A stretch of 64,000 nt of DNA from contig NW_005178431.1 of assembly GCF_000341285.1 (NCBI RefSeq), forward strand, positions 38,474 to 102,473. The letters run 5' to 3'. Shown one piece after another: positions 43,548 through 55,279 of this stretch (position 1 is its first letter; the number at the start of each line of letters is the position of its first letter). The stretch is from Galdieria sulphuraria. Taxonomy: Eukaryota > Rhodophyta > Bangiophyceae > Galdieriales > Galdieriaceae. The notes below the pieces were generated by a model. That model had not been told where the DNA came from and ran no database searches. It saw only the letters and a program-made list of their open reading frames with translations. Both the position numbers and the translations under genes were made by a program.

Positions 43548-43609
43548 AATCTCTCTCTGGCTCAGCAGCCATTAAATCCATACCTCGAAAATTCTTATAT
43601 TCGTTGGTT

Positions 43610-44851
43610 ATGATGTGGTTGTTGTTGTCTGATGGTATCAGAAACAAACAACAAAACAGTTCTCTGCATTCTACCAAAATAAAAACAAACCGAAACTTGT
43701 GTCGGAAAGTTTGTAATAAGTGGTTCAAGAGTCGTCGTTGTCTGAGTTGTCAGTTTCAAAGGAACGCTGGCAACATCTCGAGCAAAACGCTCCAAACTGC
43801 TCACTTGGACCTCTCACAGAAAGGAAAGTTAGACGGCTTGTGGAAGAAGCAAAGCTTGTATGCCTTTCGGGCAGTTTCTGATTCAGCCTTTTCTACTATC
43901 ATCTTCGAGTTTTTTTCAAGGGGGCTTCGCGTAAGCTGTTTTCAGGCTTCTCCGTTGTTATTCGTTGGAAGCGAACTTTTTGTTGGTTCCTTATTGGGCA
44001 TATTTTCTGTTGTGGCTAACATTATCGGAATAGTTGAAAGACGTGCAGAAGAGTCTCGGAAGCAGCAACAGTTTTTGGAAAACGCTTCTGCACAACTTGT
44101 TGCAGACTGGGATTTTTCTGACAGCGTCGAAGCAGACTTGACTTCGTTTGATACCTTCGAAATAGAGGAAATGGTTCGTTGGTTTGAAGTCTTAGAAGAG
44201 CTGGAGGGTCCAGGTGCTATGCAATTTTTTCAAGAGGTTTTGTTGAGCGATTCTGTTGAGAAACGAGTTACTTTGGCACGTTGTCTTGGACGTTGCCAGA
44301 CCAGAAGCAACATTTTATTATGCACACTTCAACAATTAGCTATGAAGGATAGCAATTCTCTGGTTAGAAACGTTGCTCGAAACTCAATCAGAGAGCTGAT
44401 AAGACACAATGTAATTCCATCGCCTCCTTTGCATTTGCCGGAGAACTTGTCAGTTTTCTCTATGTTGAACGAGGAGCAAAGTCTTCGGGAGTTATCCATC
44501 AGTTATGAAAAAATACCTTCAGGAGTATTTCATGTTAGTGGTAAAAGTAGAATTACCGAATCAAATAGTGATGCAAACTTGGATAGTTTTCTCGAGAATA
44601 GTTTTACACCTTTTGATAGAATGGATGTTTTAGACATCGTAACGTTCTGTGGTTTGAGTAGTGTTATTATGGGACTACAGTTTTATTGTCTTTCTCATTC
44701 AGTTGATCTCCCTTTCCGTTTTGTTGCGTTAGGTTGGGTGTTTGGAGTGGGAGGCCTTATTGTGTATCCTCGTAGTGGAAGATTGTGGCAGTATTTACGT
44801 CGAACAACTTTGTTAAGGTCGCTGTTTTCAGAACTAGCAATGTTTTCGTAG
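43610..44851 (+). CDS. Hypothetical membrane protein, probable plastid target
   Basis: The open frame reaches back into the GRHPR 3' exon, but ATG codons at 43610 and 43613 fit the spacing better; about 413 residues. The N-terminus is basic and Ser/Asn/Lys-rich, like a transit peptide. A hydrophobic stretch lies near residues 115-140 (LFVGSELFVGSLLGIFSVVANIIGIV). A helical central region resembles two HEAT-like repeats (VTLARCLGRCQ; LVRNVARNSIREL). Two hydrophobic segments near the C-terminus (VTFCGLSSVIMGLQFYCL; FVALGWVFGVGGLIVY) probably span a membrane. No family recognised. It may be a thylakoid or envelope protein of algae, by inference only. Confidence 0.55.
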   Translation: MMWLLLSDGIRNKQQNSSLHSTKIKTNRNLCRKVCNKWFKSRRCLSCQFQRNAGNISSKTLQTAHLDLSQKGKLDGLWKKQSLYAFRAVSDSAFSTIIFEFFSRGLRVSCFQASPLLFVGSELFVGSLLGIFSVVANIIGIVERRAEESRKQQQFLENASAQLVADWDFSDSVEADLTSFDTFEIEEMVRWFEVLEELEGPGAMQFFQEVLLSDSVEKRVTLARCLGRCQTRSNILLCTLQQLAMKDSNSLVRNVARNSIRELIRHNVIPSPPLHLPENLSVFSMLNEEQSLRELSISYEKIPSGVFHVSGKSRITESNSDANLDSFLENSFTPFDRMDVLDIVTFCGLSSVIMGLQFYCLSHSVDLPFRFVALGWVFGVGGLIVYPRSGRLWQYLRRTTLLRSLFSELAMFS

Positions 44852-45172
44852 AATGTTTGCAAAATTCGTATATGCTGTAAATAAGTTTAGATTAAATAGA
44901 TATTGTGTGCAGAATCCAAGAAGGGAATCTTGTGTTAGATATTCCTGTTGGCGTACCATAAAGAAAATATAAATTAAACTGTTTAATAGTCTTTATAAAT
45001 GTATATCTGCTAAGAAAAATATTTCGGCATGTTTTCTAGATCTTTCTAAAAGAGGAGGGAGGGCTGATTATGAAACTTTTCGCATTGTTACAGGCTTTTG
45101 AATTTTGGCGCGTTCGGAGTGACTTTCGGTGTCGTTAGAAGAAAAGTTGTTATCTATGACATGAGATAGCAT
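44852..45172. other. Intergenic region with an E2F-like site
   Basis: 321 bases upstream of the BRCT-SANT gene; only the GC-containing element at 45104-45112 stands out. Confidence 0.5.
45104..45112 (+). promoter_or_regulatory. E2F consensus site before the BRCT-SANT gene
   Basis: TTTGGCGCG is an exact match to the TTTSGCGC E2F/DP consensus, 61 bases upstream of the ATG at 45173. Since the gene looks like a DNA-damage or chromatin factor, S-phase control is a sensible inference. Confidence 0.55.
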
Positions 45173-48100
45173 ATGCCTACAAAGAACATATGTTTCTCTT
45201 TACAAGAATATGGAGAGAGGTATGTGGAACTCATCAAGTATGCTCGTGAGTTAGGACTGGAAGTTTTATCGCGAAGTTGTCTCGTCTATCCAAAGGATAC
45301 CATACTGCTCGCAGACTTACCTTTGAGGAAGACCGTAAAAGTTGTATCTGCAGTGGCCAGCGGTTTAGTTATTCTTCCTGTTCGATTCCTCTTGGAATGT
45401 CGTGATGCAGGAAAAATCTTGAAAGTTGAGGGTTTTGCTTGGCAGGAACAAGAGTTAAGCGCAAGTTCCACTCAATTGCTTTTAGAAGCTTCCAGATATT
45501 GGAGAAAATGTAAATATGGTCCATTACAAGACGTATTAGTATTCATAGTGGGTGGAAGCAAACCAGAAGTAAAAAACCACAAGGCTATTGTAGAAGCAGC
45601 TCAAGGTAAACTTGTGAAAAATCAGCCCATATCTTTAGAAGAAAAAAGGAATTTTTTAGTACTCATTTTGGGCAAAGAGGGTATTGAGTATTCGCAGTGG
45701 AAGGCATTGTGTATTGAACAATGTCTCGCCTGCTGTTCATCATTTTTGCTGTTTGAACTAATCATTATGAGAAGACTACGAAACAGTCAACGCTATATTC
45801 CATTCAGTGAATGTGCTTCAAATACTGTAGATATTTTAGGAAGACACCTTCCTAAACGGGAAAATTCAACCCAGAGAAGAGAAGGCTCGATAATGATTCC
45901 CTCCGACGCGAACTCAGATAAAGACTCACAAATTCAGCAAAATTTAAGTGATAAAAAGCATTTCAAAAGAATGAGTAGACAGGACAATGAATGGTCTTCT
46001 GTGCAAGAGGTACCTGGCGAAAGCAACAATGCTGCTTTTCAGAGTGAACCTCACTCCGACCTGTCTCAATCTACTGTAATATCACTAGGTCGAGGTTCGA
46101 ATAAGAATTTTACAGATACAACAGAAATTTCTTTGTCGCATGCTTCAGGGCAGATGGAACATGAAGATCACCCAAGTCACCATGGTTCCCTGAATAGTGC
46201 TTGTTCTGTCTCTAGCTATTCTTCTAGTAATATTGGAGCTCAGTCATCATCAAACTTTGACTTTGATGAAACCGATACTTTGGATACTGAATGGCCAATC
46301 ATAGATGGTTTAAAAAATTCTATTCAAAATACGCGCACCGATTTATGCATATATAACGTCTTAAGGATAGCGCTGCGAAGCATTGTTCGCAACCATCAAA
46401 GCAGCAATAGACAATTGGGTTCTGAAAAATGTCACAGTAGTCCATTTATTTCTCTGTTTGAGATGGCAAGCACGTCTTTTATAAGAGAAGATACAAATTG
46501 GAATATTCCTCTCGCAAGTAGAAAGATTGATACCGAGCTTAAAGACAAGATAGGTATTCGTGGAAGACCTGAAAAGCGTTTTTCAGAAATTAGGCGCCAT
46601 CGTTTACAGAAGATTGCCAAACAGTGGACCAAGGAGAAGGTTCAAAGTTGGTCAGCAGCACAAATTACGGCATGGTTGAATCGACATGTGAATGCGAATG
46701 CTTACTACTATCGTCATACAGATCCTGGTGATGGCATCACTCAGTCACTTGGGAAGTGGGATGAAGAAGAACAACAGCTATTCTTTGCAGAGGTAATTAT
46801 AATGAATTTTATATGAGTTTTATTTGACTCTCCCGCTTAGTATGAGCGTTGGAAACGTAACGGTTGGCGAATAGGATCTTGTTGGGGCATATTTTCCCTT
46901 GCAATACCTCGTCGAGTAGGTTATCAGTGTTCCAATTTTTATCGTGATTGTATTCGTGAAGGAACTCTTGAGGATCCTACTTATGCTATTTCTGTCGAAG
47001 ATGGTGGTGTTTTGAAACGTTTGCACCCGGAACTTGAAGATAAGAATCTTGTGCCACCACCTGAGGAACTCAACCATCTTTCTGATAGATGGGAATGGCC
47101 AGAAGTGAAAGAGATGGAAAGACAAGTGGATCTCTGGCTACAAGAAATTCATCCTAAAGTTGGACATCAGATGCGAGAAATTGATAGGATTCGTAAAGGT
47201 TCAACCATTACAAATCGAAATATTAGCAGCGTTTTAAGGCATCGTACGGTAGGTAAGAAAAGAATAAGAGAATCAGAAGATACCAGAGGCAATGTCGAGC
47301 TGGTTGAATCTCCTATCAATTTATCGCGTAGTGGAAACGTTCTTACAGACTATAGTCGTCGTACTTTTACGAAAGTTGTAGGAAGCTCAAAAAATAGTTT
47401 GAAGCGTAGATTTTCTTCATCCTCTAGTGCAGCGAGATCCTCTCGCGAAAGGTGTGTTCATGGTGGGTTTTCGGAAAATAAGGATGTTGTTACCCAATTT
47501 CAAGAACATGTTTCACATCTGCTATTGAAGTCGGTTTCGAATGCAAGAGAATTAGAGTTGCACTCTTCTTCATATCATGCTCATGCAGGCCGAAAGATTG
47601 AAAACATTGTAAATAAGTTGAAGACCGGACTACCTGTAAAGGACTCCCGACAGATAAACTATTCGATGGAGCTTGGAGGACAGTCTTTTTTCGACTATGA
47701 AAAGCCCCAGAAAGCAGGGTCTTGTGGTCGAAAAGGCACTGCAAGAAGGCTTGGAAATATTGATTCCATATCAAACGATCAATCGACTGGCATTCAGCCT
47801 CTCTCTTTTTCGGACTGCATTTCGATAACGCGACATAATTTGGCACAGCTGGAGCCTTATATGAGTTTAAGAGATGGCAGTAACAATGCTGGACTATGCT
47901 ATAAAGCAGAAATCAAAGGTCTGGTTTTTGATGGAGTATCGTCACAAAGCGACCGGAACTTTTATTCCATTCGGAAATTGTCTTTTCCTTCGTTATCAAA
48001 ACTTTTACCTTTGATCATCAAATATTCAGAATTTTACAAAAGTTATACCGCCCAGTACAAACTTGGTGACATCAATTTACCTGATATTATAGAATCCGGA

Positions 48101-51100
48101 CCAGAGAATTTCATTGAGGCTATTGTATCTGCTATACAAAATTATTTTTGTCAAGAAGTTTATTCCTGTGAGAAAGTAGCTCGTTTTTTAAAGGGATGTC
48201 TAGAGTTGTGGACGTTGAAAAAAACAGAATGGGTCTCACTACAAAAGTTTGCTTCCTCAGATTCCATACCACTAGAGTTTGCATTTCCCAGCCTGTCTGT
48301 TATTTCTCAAACACAGCGAAACTTTCTGTTTGACTGTTATTTTTTTGTATTGGAGCTTGTATTGCAAGGAGCCTGTTCTTTTTCTTTTTGTCATGTGATA
48401 TTTATGGATTTGGTGAAGTTTTTGTCCCGAGTTCCTGAATATCTTTATCAGTCAGAAGGTAAGCTGTATTTTGTCATGAGAAAGATAGTTCGAGTCTATG
48501 ATGAAACTTGCCTTCTCATTGAAGATGGTGAATCTTTTTGGAGCAAATTCAACACATTTGTTGAGACTTTCGTCGTGAATGATGTTGATTGGTTACCTTC
48601 ATATTCTTTGGAAGACAAGATAGACTATTGTTTATTTCTGGTGACTCATTTTTCATTTGTCTATTTGTTCAAAACAGATTCAGAAGTTATCGATTTTTCT
48701 TCTGTAACCAATCTTCCTACGGAAGCAATGCCTAGCAACTGGGAATTGGTGCTAGAACTTTTGAAGAAGTCTACCTGTTTCAAGGTTGATGATATATCGT
48801 TTCCAGAAAGGTCCCATTTTGCATTATATGTATGTGCATACTTATCTCTTTATTGGTGTCCAGATGATAGTTTTCTTGAATGGTTGCTGACCAATATGAA
48901 TTCGCATCTGAAGTATTCTCTTGAAACCGGCAAACAACTTCCCTCCTGTTGCTTTGACTTGCCTAGTTTTTTCAAGGAGACTTTATATAGATTCACAGAA
49001 GGTCCTCCTTTTGTGGCATTTCCTTGTTACTCGAAATGTTATGTTTGCTTTTGGTTTATTCGAGCAAAGAGTGTTTGGTTGTATCAGACAAGCTCTGCTG
49101 TTCAGAAACAGTTTTGCTCTCAAATGTTTTTAGTAATAGAAGAAACGGCTGTTTACAGGACGACCGAGATTTCAGTGGAATTTTTGGAATACTTTCAATG
49201 TATATATCGGCATCTGAGTGGCCTCATCTTGGCCTTGACTGGTATTTGTGATGATTCGATGAGATTGAACGCATTTAGAAAACTTTGGAGGCCACTTTTG
49301 GAATCCTTATCGTTTGATCGAAAATTTTACTTTATATTTTCACTTTTTCTAGATATTTGTAAATTTTTATTTTCATCTCTTGTCAATCCTGGTGAATATG
49401 CACCACGCCTCGTTGAAGAATTGTGGCTATTCTTGTCGAAACTGATGAAGGAATACAAAGATTGTTTTCTAATAATATCGGAGAAGAGCTCAAAGTTGAA
49501 ATCTGATACAGCTTCGGCCTTGAATGGTATGAAGAAGGATATGTTGAGGAAGCATATGTCTAGTTTAGAACATCTAGTGCACAAGATTTTTATGGCTTAT
49601 TCTGAATGGTCATTAATCGAATCAACTCTTTGTAGGAAGATTCTTTGCTGTTTGGTTCACCCGGACACTTTTTTGTTCGAAGCTCATCCTCTGTTTTTGG
49701 TAACTTGTCGCAAAACGATGTTCCAGTTAATTGATAGATTGCTCAAATTTCTACTACAGGGCATTTCTTCTTCATATGAGTCTTCATCAAAAATAGACGC
49801 AACAAGTGAAGAGGCTATTTGGGACACGCTAGTTCTTAGTGTCAATGAGGAAGCCTTTATGCTGGCAAAGGAATATGGCATGAAACTGTACACCCGACTA
49901 ACTCCTCTTTTTGTTGCTATCATGTCTCGATTTTTGACTTTTTTTTGTTTGCAGAAAAGTCAGAATGCCTCCGAAAGTTCTTCTTTTTCAGCTACTTTGC
50001 CAGTTCCCACGTTTGAAGACTGCAACTATATTGTAAGACTATCGGCTGACCTTTTTTGTCTTCTGAGCCGTTTAGGTTCTCTAAGTTGGAAGGAGATAAC
50101 AAGAGTAACAATAGATTGCAATATCAATGAGAATGTCAACTTTGCGTCGCGAGATTCTTTATGGACTTGTATTATTTACCATCAACGTTTTCAAATTTTA
50201 TTCTGGAGACAAATACTGGAATCTAGTGTACATGAGTTTTTACCGCCCGCTCTATATGAAGAATTTGATTTTTGTGTGATAATAACTTGGCTAAGCTCGT
50301 TATGTGGATGGGAATCTTATGCTTCCAATGTACTAAAGCGTGAATCCTGTATTGAGGATATGAAATTTGGTGAATTGATAATCCAAAGATTTCCTCGGTT
50401 ATCAACATTCATTCAACCCACTGAAAGTGAAAACAACTCACTAAATTCTATTGGGAAACATCCATCATTTGGTCAAGTGGATGCACAGCGTGGTTCTTTG
50501 TTTGCTTGGACTTGTCATCAGCTGGAAGATGAATGGCACAATTGTAAACTGGGCTGGAGTCGTGAATACCTTTCACTTGTTCCCTATGTGATGCGTCGTG
50601 TCATTCAAAGTAATGTAAACTCCATCTTGAATCATCCTTCAGACCAACAACGACCGTTGCGTGCAAGTTACTTAGGATTTGTGTGTAAAATTTCTGCCAT
50701 TATGATACTGAAATGCCCCTCTCTTTTACAAAGACCAAGACGTGGAAGTTTACTATTTCCTCTTATAGTGAATATTCGCCAGTATATGGATCATTTTTCA
50801 TCATTCTTAGGAAACAACAGTCACAGAGAAAAGGTAACACTTTCTTGTCAAGTTTTGGCATGGATCCTAAAAGGAGTTGCTCGCTTACCTTTTGAAGTTG
50901 ACTCAGATATACAGCGTCTGTTAGTTGGTATTATCCGTACCTGTTTAAGTCAGTTGAATAGTTCTTTTCCAATAGTAGAAGGACTTGTTATGTATCCATC
51001 AGCTTCTAGTACCGAAGGCAGTGTTGATATACGGGAGACGTGGGATCGTTGGTATTTTTGTTCATCTTGTGGTACTTCTTCGGGAACACTGGAAAGAACA

Positions 51101-51871
51101 CGAAAACTTCGTCTTTGGTGTGTTCCTATTTTGAATTCTTTTCTTAGAGCAAGTGAAAAACATGAAACTATTTCAACTACTATACAATCTTTGCGAAGTG
51201 TATCTTATCGTCTGGTGAAATTTGGTTGCTCTTCTGTAGAATCATATACTTGGCTAAAGAGTTTGATTCCTTGTCTACATTCCACTTGGAAGTTACTATG
51301 TCAAAGCTATTGCGAAATGCACGTTCGTAGCGAAATTTACAAATTATTGGATCGTTTATTGTTATTTCCTTTATCTGGAATGCCTGACCTTTTCGAATTA
51401 TATCTATCCTTTTATCAATTAGTTGGATATTATGTTTTGAAGGAATCAGCGCAGAATGTCGGTCTTTCTGCATTTCGAAAGGCATTGAAGAAGAAAATTG
51501 ATCTTGCATACAATTATAGTTGGAAACCTCTGGTCAAGGATTTCGTCAGTGTTTCTGAACCAAGTGCATTTAATGTGAGAGAGGATTATACCGTATTGAA
51601 TGCACATATCGCTGAAGATTCATCCTACGTTGCAAATCACAATCATCAGAATAGTTTTTACGAATGGAATACACTAGATGACTTGTATTTAGGCTGGTAT
51701 GTCGTTCGACACTGTATCCAACGATATCCCAAGCACCCAGTAGCCACTGAATGGATAGAGTTGTTGTCTTGTTTGGTAGATCATTTCGATGAAAGAAGAG
51801 CAAACATGATCCGGAAGGAGATTTTAAAATTTAGTTTTCAGAAGCCATGGAAGCCTTGTTGTATAGGATAA
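45173..51871 (+). CDS. Very large BRCT-BRCT-SANT protein, probable genome-maintenance factor
   Basis: Two exons, 45173-46792 and 46841-51871, with a 48-base intron, give about 2216 residues. Residues 30-95 fit a BRCT domain: the stretch from YPKDTILLADLPLRKTVKVV through ASGLVILPVRFLLEC to GKILKVEGFAW. A second, weaker BRCT lies at about 115-205, so this is a tandem pair as in damage-response adaptors. After a Ser-rich linker, residues 515-600 hold a SANT/Myb-like domain: GKWDEEEQQLFF, then WGIFSLAIPRRVGYQCSNFYR across the intron. The remaining 1500 residues are helical, Phe/Leu/Trp-rich and solenoid-like, with no motif I can name; Mms22-type scaffolds are one comparison. Expected nuclear. An E2F-type site precedes the gene. 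Confidence 0.7.
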
Positions 51872-51969
51872 GATAAATTCAATATTTCTCTCGAAATTCG
51901 GAAGACTTGCAGTCTTAATTGCGGCCGTTCAATGAAAGCCATTGACATTATTCCACACATTGGGTTAGA

Positions 51970-53440
51970 ATGACGGAAGACTTTGGATACTTCTCGTTTT
52001 TGGAGAAAACAGCAATGGAACCAACCACTGATGGTTTTCTGTCATTAGATGAACCAGGATTAGCCTATGCTGGGTCAGAGCTTGGTAAACAGCAGGTAAG
52101 ATTGATGAGAGTTTTATTTTATAGAATAGATCCTGATGTAATCTACGCCAACACAACAGGATCGAAGCATCTTTGGTCGCTTTTTCGATTTAAGAGAAAC
52201 AATAAAGAACGAAGAAGGTACTACTCTACTGCTTAGTGGACATCCCCATATTGTAGTCGATTCCTTGTTGGGTGAAAATGAGTTGCGAGCTGTTGACAGT
52301 GCAGTATGGACACAACAGAAGACTAATAACTGGAAGGAGTGGAATGCTGACCTGTTAAAGGCTCCAGAAGAATTTGCGTCGAGGGCGAATGCTACAGAGA
52401 CTGTTGACTTTTTGAGTACAGTAATTCCGAAGGAGGAGTTGGCAACAATAGAAGACGGAAACTCAGATAGAATGGATGGTGTTGGCAGGCTCGAAGGTTT
52501 ACAGTGGGACTGCCATTCAACTTATCGGAAACATAATGAAGATTGGAGGTTGAAAGGAGTGGACCATTCTTGTGAAGGTTGTAACGAACATTTTATGACT
52601 CTTCCTCTCTGTATTTTAGAGTTTATGAGAAATATAGGTCGACCTGTTTCAGAAGAAGAAATTTTAGAAGAAGCCAGAAAGAAATATTCCATTCTACGAA
52701 AGTCCGATGGCAGTCGTTATAAGGAGAATCAAATCCGTGCAGTAAAAGGGAGTTTATGTTCGACTGGTATTTTTATGAAGGCTGAGGAGAATGGAAAGGA
52801 ATGGGTTGTCAATGAAGAAGCAGCAAAACAATATGAAGCAAAAATGTTGCAAAAGCACGGTAATTTATCTAGAAAATGGCATTCTTGGAATACCAGAAGA
52901 GGATTTCTGAAGAAAACGAAAAAACTTGGAATAGACTATACTGGAGAAGATGGAGTTACTATGGAAGGACAATGGATGATACCTAAATGCTGTTCTTGCT
53001 GTTTCGATTGTTGTTCCTGTTGTCGCGAAGAAGGTATAGAGACTGTTTCCTGTTCCCAATGGAGTTGGTTGATGTCGATTTCCAACGACATGAGAAAAGA
53101 TCCACGTTGGAATGATTGTTTTGAGAATCCATTTAGAGGATGTAAAATCAACTGTAATTTGAAGGAATTGGAAGATTCTTTGGGCACCGAAAAGCTGAAA
53201 CATGTTATGCAAACTTTTCATTGGCTCAGAGACTGGTTTATGTGCAATGACTCGAAACAGTCACTAGATCGAATGTATCCAACTTCTCCCATCAAGACGA
53301 ATAGGAAGACGAATCATTTTGTTTCATCGTCAGTTGACCAGCCATTTTCCACTTTCAAATATGACAAGAGTCGCTTTCATTGTCCCAGTAGAAGAATGTT
53401 TCAAGAATATGGATATTTGGAAGAAAAGATGCCTTTTTGA
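51970..53440 (+). CDS. Winged-helix-like, Cys-rich protein
   Basis: Two exons, 51970-52095 and 52160-53440, give 468 residues; the 64-base intron (GTAAGA..ACAG) restores the frame into GRFFDLRETIKNEEG. About residues 205-285 form a likely winged helix: LPLCILEFMRNIGRPVSEEE, a helix at NQIRAVKGSLCST, then GIFMKAEENGKEWVVNEEAA as the wing strand. A Cys cluster follows (CCSCCFDCCSCC, residues 345-356) that could bind metal. The N-terminal 40 residues are acidic with aromatic spacing, like an activation domain. A DNA-binding transcription factor is a fair guess; forkhead or HARE-HTH relatives are possible but unproven. It starts 98 bases after the BRCT-SANT gene on the same strand. Confidence 0.6.
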
Positions 53441-53678
53441 ATACTTGGTGAATGATGAAAGAAAGAAAATCATCTACTGATGAATAATATGTATGTGTCC
53501 GTAACCTTACGAATGAAGATGATGTCGGCATTTATTGAAGTCGCCTTTCTTTTTATCCTACCAAGTGGGTAGTTGATTGTTGTATTTTTGAATGTAAAAT
53601 TATTTTCGCAATGCCAAAACTTTTCCTATATTGACAAACTACACCACCCATTGTTGTAAGGAAGACCTTACCTCATCC

Positions 53679-53686
53679 AAAAAAAA
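53679..53686 (-). terminator. Pol III terminator of tRNA-Leu
   Basis: A run of eight A on the plus strand, i.e. eight T on the transcribed minus strand, begins 11 bases after the tRNA 3' end. This is a standard RNA polymerase III stop. Confidence 0.8.
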
Positions 53687-53696
53687 TTAACACATG

Positions 53697-53776
53697 TGAG
53701 AAGGATGGGATTCGAACCCACGCCCTTTCGGATGAGAGCCTTAATCTCACGCCTTAGACCACTCGGCCACCTTCTC
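53697..53776 (-). tRNA. trnL-AAG: tRNA-Leu (anticodon AAG)
   Basis: An 80-base cloverleaf on the minus strand. The acceptor stem is GAGAAGG/CCTTCTC with discriminator A, as in Leu tRNAs. The D arm carries the A box TGGCCGAGTGG. The anticodon stem is TGAGA/TCTCA with loop TTAAGGC, so the anticodon is AAG (positions 34-36), reading CUU and, after A-to-I editing, CUC/CUA. The variable arm is long (CC-GAAA-GG core), as class II Leu tRNAs require. The B box is GGTTCGAATCC. There is no intron and CCA is not encoded. It sits between two protein genes in opposite orientation to the one before it. Confidence 0.97.
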
Positions 53777-53926
53777 ATTCTTATACCCATGTAGTCACAT
53801 TTGCTCTTTATTATAATATTCATCAGAACGGCATTTCAGTTTCTTGAAAGCCATCCATGGTTGACACAGATTATCAATTTTTAACAAACGACTAGTATCT
53901 TGCAGTTTATCGAGTGATATATTTTG

Positions 53927-54943
53927 CTATCTATTATGGACAAGAGTCAATAGTCCACGAACGCTAGAATGGCAGGATAGAATAAAAGTACACATTTCTT
54001 GGATCACGTATCTCGCTATAGCAGACACATCTTTTGACAAAGAACATTGAGATAGCAAATGTTGTGCACGCTGATGAATGCTTGATACATCATCACTATC
54101 AAAAAGATAATCAAAAGATTGTTTCATCCACTTTCGATGCTTATGATGGGTTACTTTTTTCCACACTTGGTGATAATTGAGACATCGAATACGAGGTGGT
54201 GTTCCAGTAACCAAACAAAAAGGAGGCACATCTCTACGTATGGCAGCCATTCCTCGAGGTTTTTGTAAACTCTCAACTTGAAACACAACGATAGTCTTAC
54301 CTCCTATCATAGCTCCTTGACCGATTCGAACAAACTGATGCAAAGCACTGTGTCCTCCAATCACACAATAGGGATGCAATTCGACATGACCTGCAATCGA
54401 GACGTTGTTTGCTACGGTTACATGGTCATGTAACCAACTATCATGTCCCACATAAACGTTGGACATCAACAACACGTCGTTGCCGATAACAGTCTTGTTT
54501 CGAAAACTTGTTCCTCTTTCAATTTTCACATTCTCTCTGATTTGACAACGACTACCGATCTCCAACCCCGTTTGCTCTCCTTTGTATTTCTTATCTTGAG
54601 GTCGATACCCCAATACAGCGAACGGATACACGGTGCAGTGGTCACCAATCATTGTATTCGAATCCACTAGCACGTGGGAGTCCAAACGTACAAAGGAACC
54701 GATGTGGCAATCACTGCCGATCTCAGTAAATCTACCTATCTTGCTATTTGCACCAACAACGGTATTGGGTCCCAGTTTACAAAAATCATCGAGCTGTACT
54801 CCGTCACCAAGACAACAAGTTTCAGCTACTTGTGTATACAAGTTGCGTGAGGTGAGAAAGATGCGAGAAAGCGTGTCGCTTTGTGATATTACAACAGTTG
54901 GTTTCCGGGTAAATGGACGGACCAAGAATCGAACCCATCGCAT
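53927..54943 (-). CDS. lpxA: UDP-N-acetylglucosamine acyltransferase (LpxA), organelle-targeted
   Basis: First enzyme of the lipid A pathway, moving an acyl chain from acyl-ACP to UDP-GlcNAc. The frame is open to 55027 but the first ATG is at 54943, giving a basic, Ser/Arg/Leu-rich presequence of about 45 residues, as in plant mitochondrial LpxA. The rest is a left-handed beta-helix of hexapeptide repeats (IGRFTEIGSDCHIG, VIGNDVLLMSNVYVGHD). The His of VGHDS aligns with catalytic His125 of E. coli; the His122 position is Tyr. GHV and LHQF also match. A 48-base in-frame segment, 54300-54253, has GTAAGA..GAG ends and breaks the family alignment, so it is probably an intron; removing it leaves 322 residues. 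The C-terminal helical domain is present. Confidence 0.88.
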   Translation of the reverse strand: MRWVRFLVRPFTRKPTVVISQSDTLSRIFLTSRNLYTQVAETCCLGDGVQLDDFCKLGPNTVVGANSKIGRFTEIGSDCHIGSFVRLDSHVLVDSNTMIGDHCTVYPFAVLGYRPQDKKYKGEQTGLEIGSRCQIRENVKIERGTSFRNKTVIGNDVLLMSNVYVGHDSWLHDHVTVANNVSIAGHVELHPYCVIGGHSALHQFVRIGQGAMIGGKTIVVFQVESLQKPRGMAAIRRDVPPFCLVTGTPPRIRCLNYHQVWKKVTHHKHRKWMKQSFDYLFDSDDVSSIHQRAQHLLSQCSLSKDVSAIARYVIQEMCTFILSCHSSVRGLLTLVHNR

Positions 54944-55279
54944 GTTCCACGTGGATATCCAACGCTTCCAATGAATGAATGAGAAAAGAAGGGAAAAAAA
55001 CAGATTCCTGACAACCCTCTTCTTCAAAAATTAGGAAATCGACAACCTCGGACAATCGAAGAGACTTGCGAAATGTAGAATATCTATTCATCGTTTTGAT
55101 ATCTTCATCCTTTTTTTTCTGTTTTCGAAATACATTTTGATCCTCAGACAGTAATGATAATAATACTCATGAAGTCCAAAAGCTTATGGATCAAGGAATG
55201 GCCTAGTTTGAGAAACCCGCCAAGAATCTTCCCATTTGAAAAATGGGCTCACGTGTGATTTTTCTTTCTGGCATTCAAA
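54944..55279. other. Divergent intergenic region
   Basis: 336 bases between lpxA (minus) and the CBM48 membrane gene (plus). A CACGTG lies at 55250-55255, 25 bases before the ATG, and another at the lpxA start. No further feature. Confidence 0.5.
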
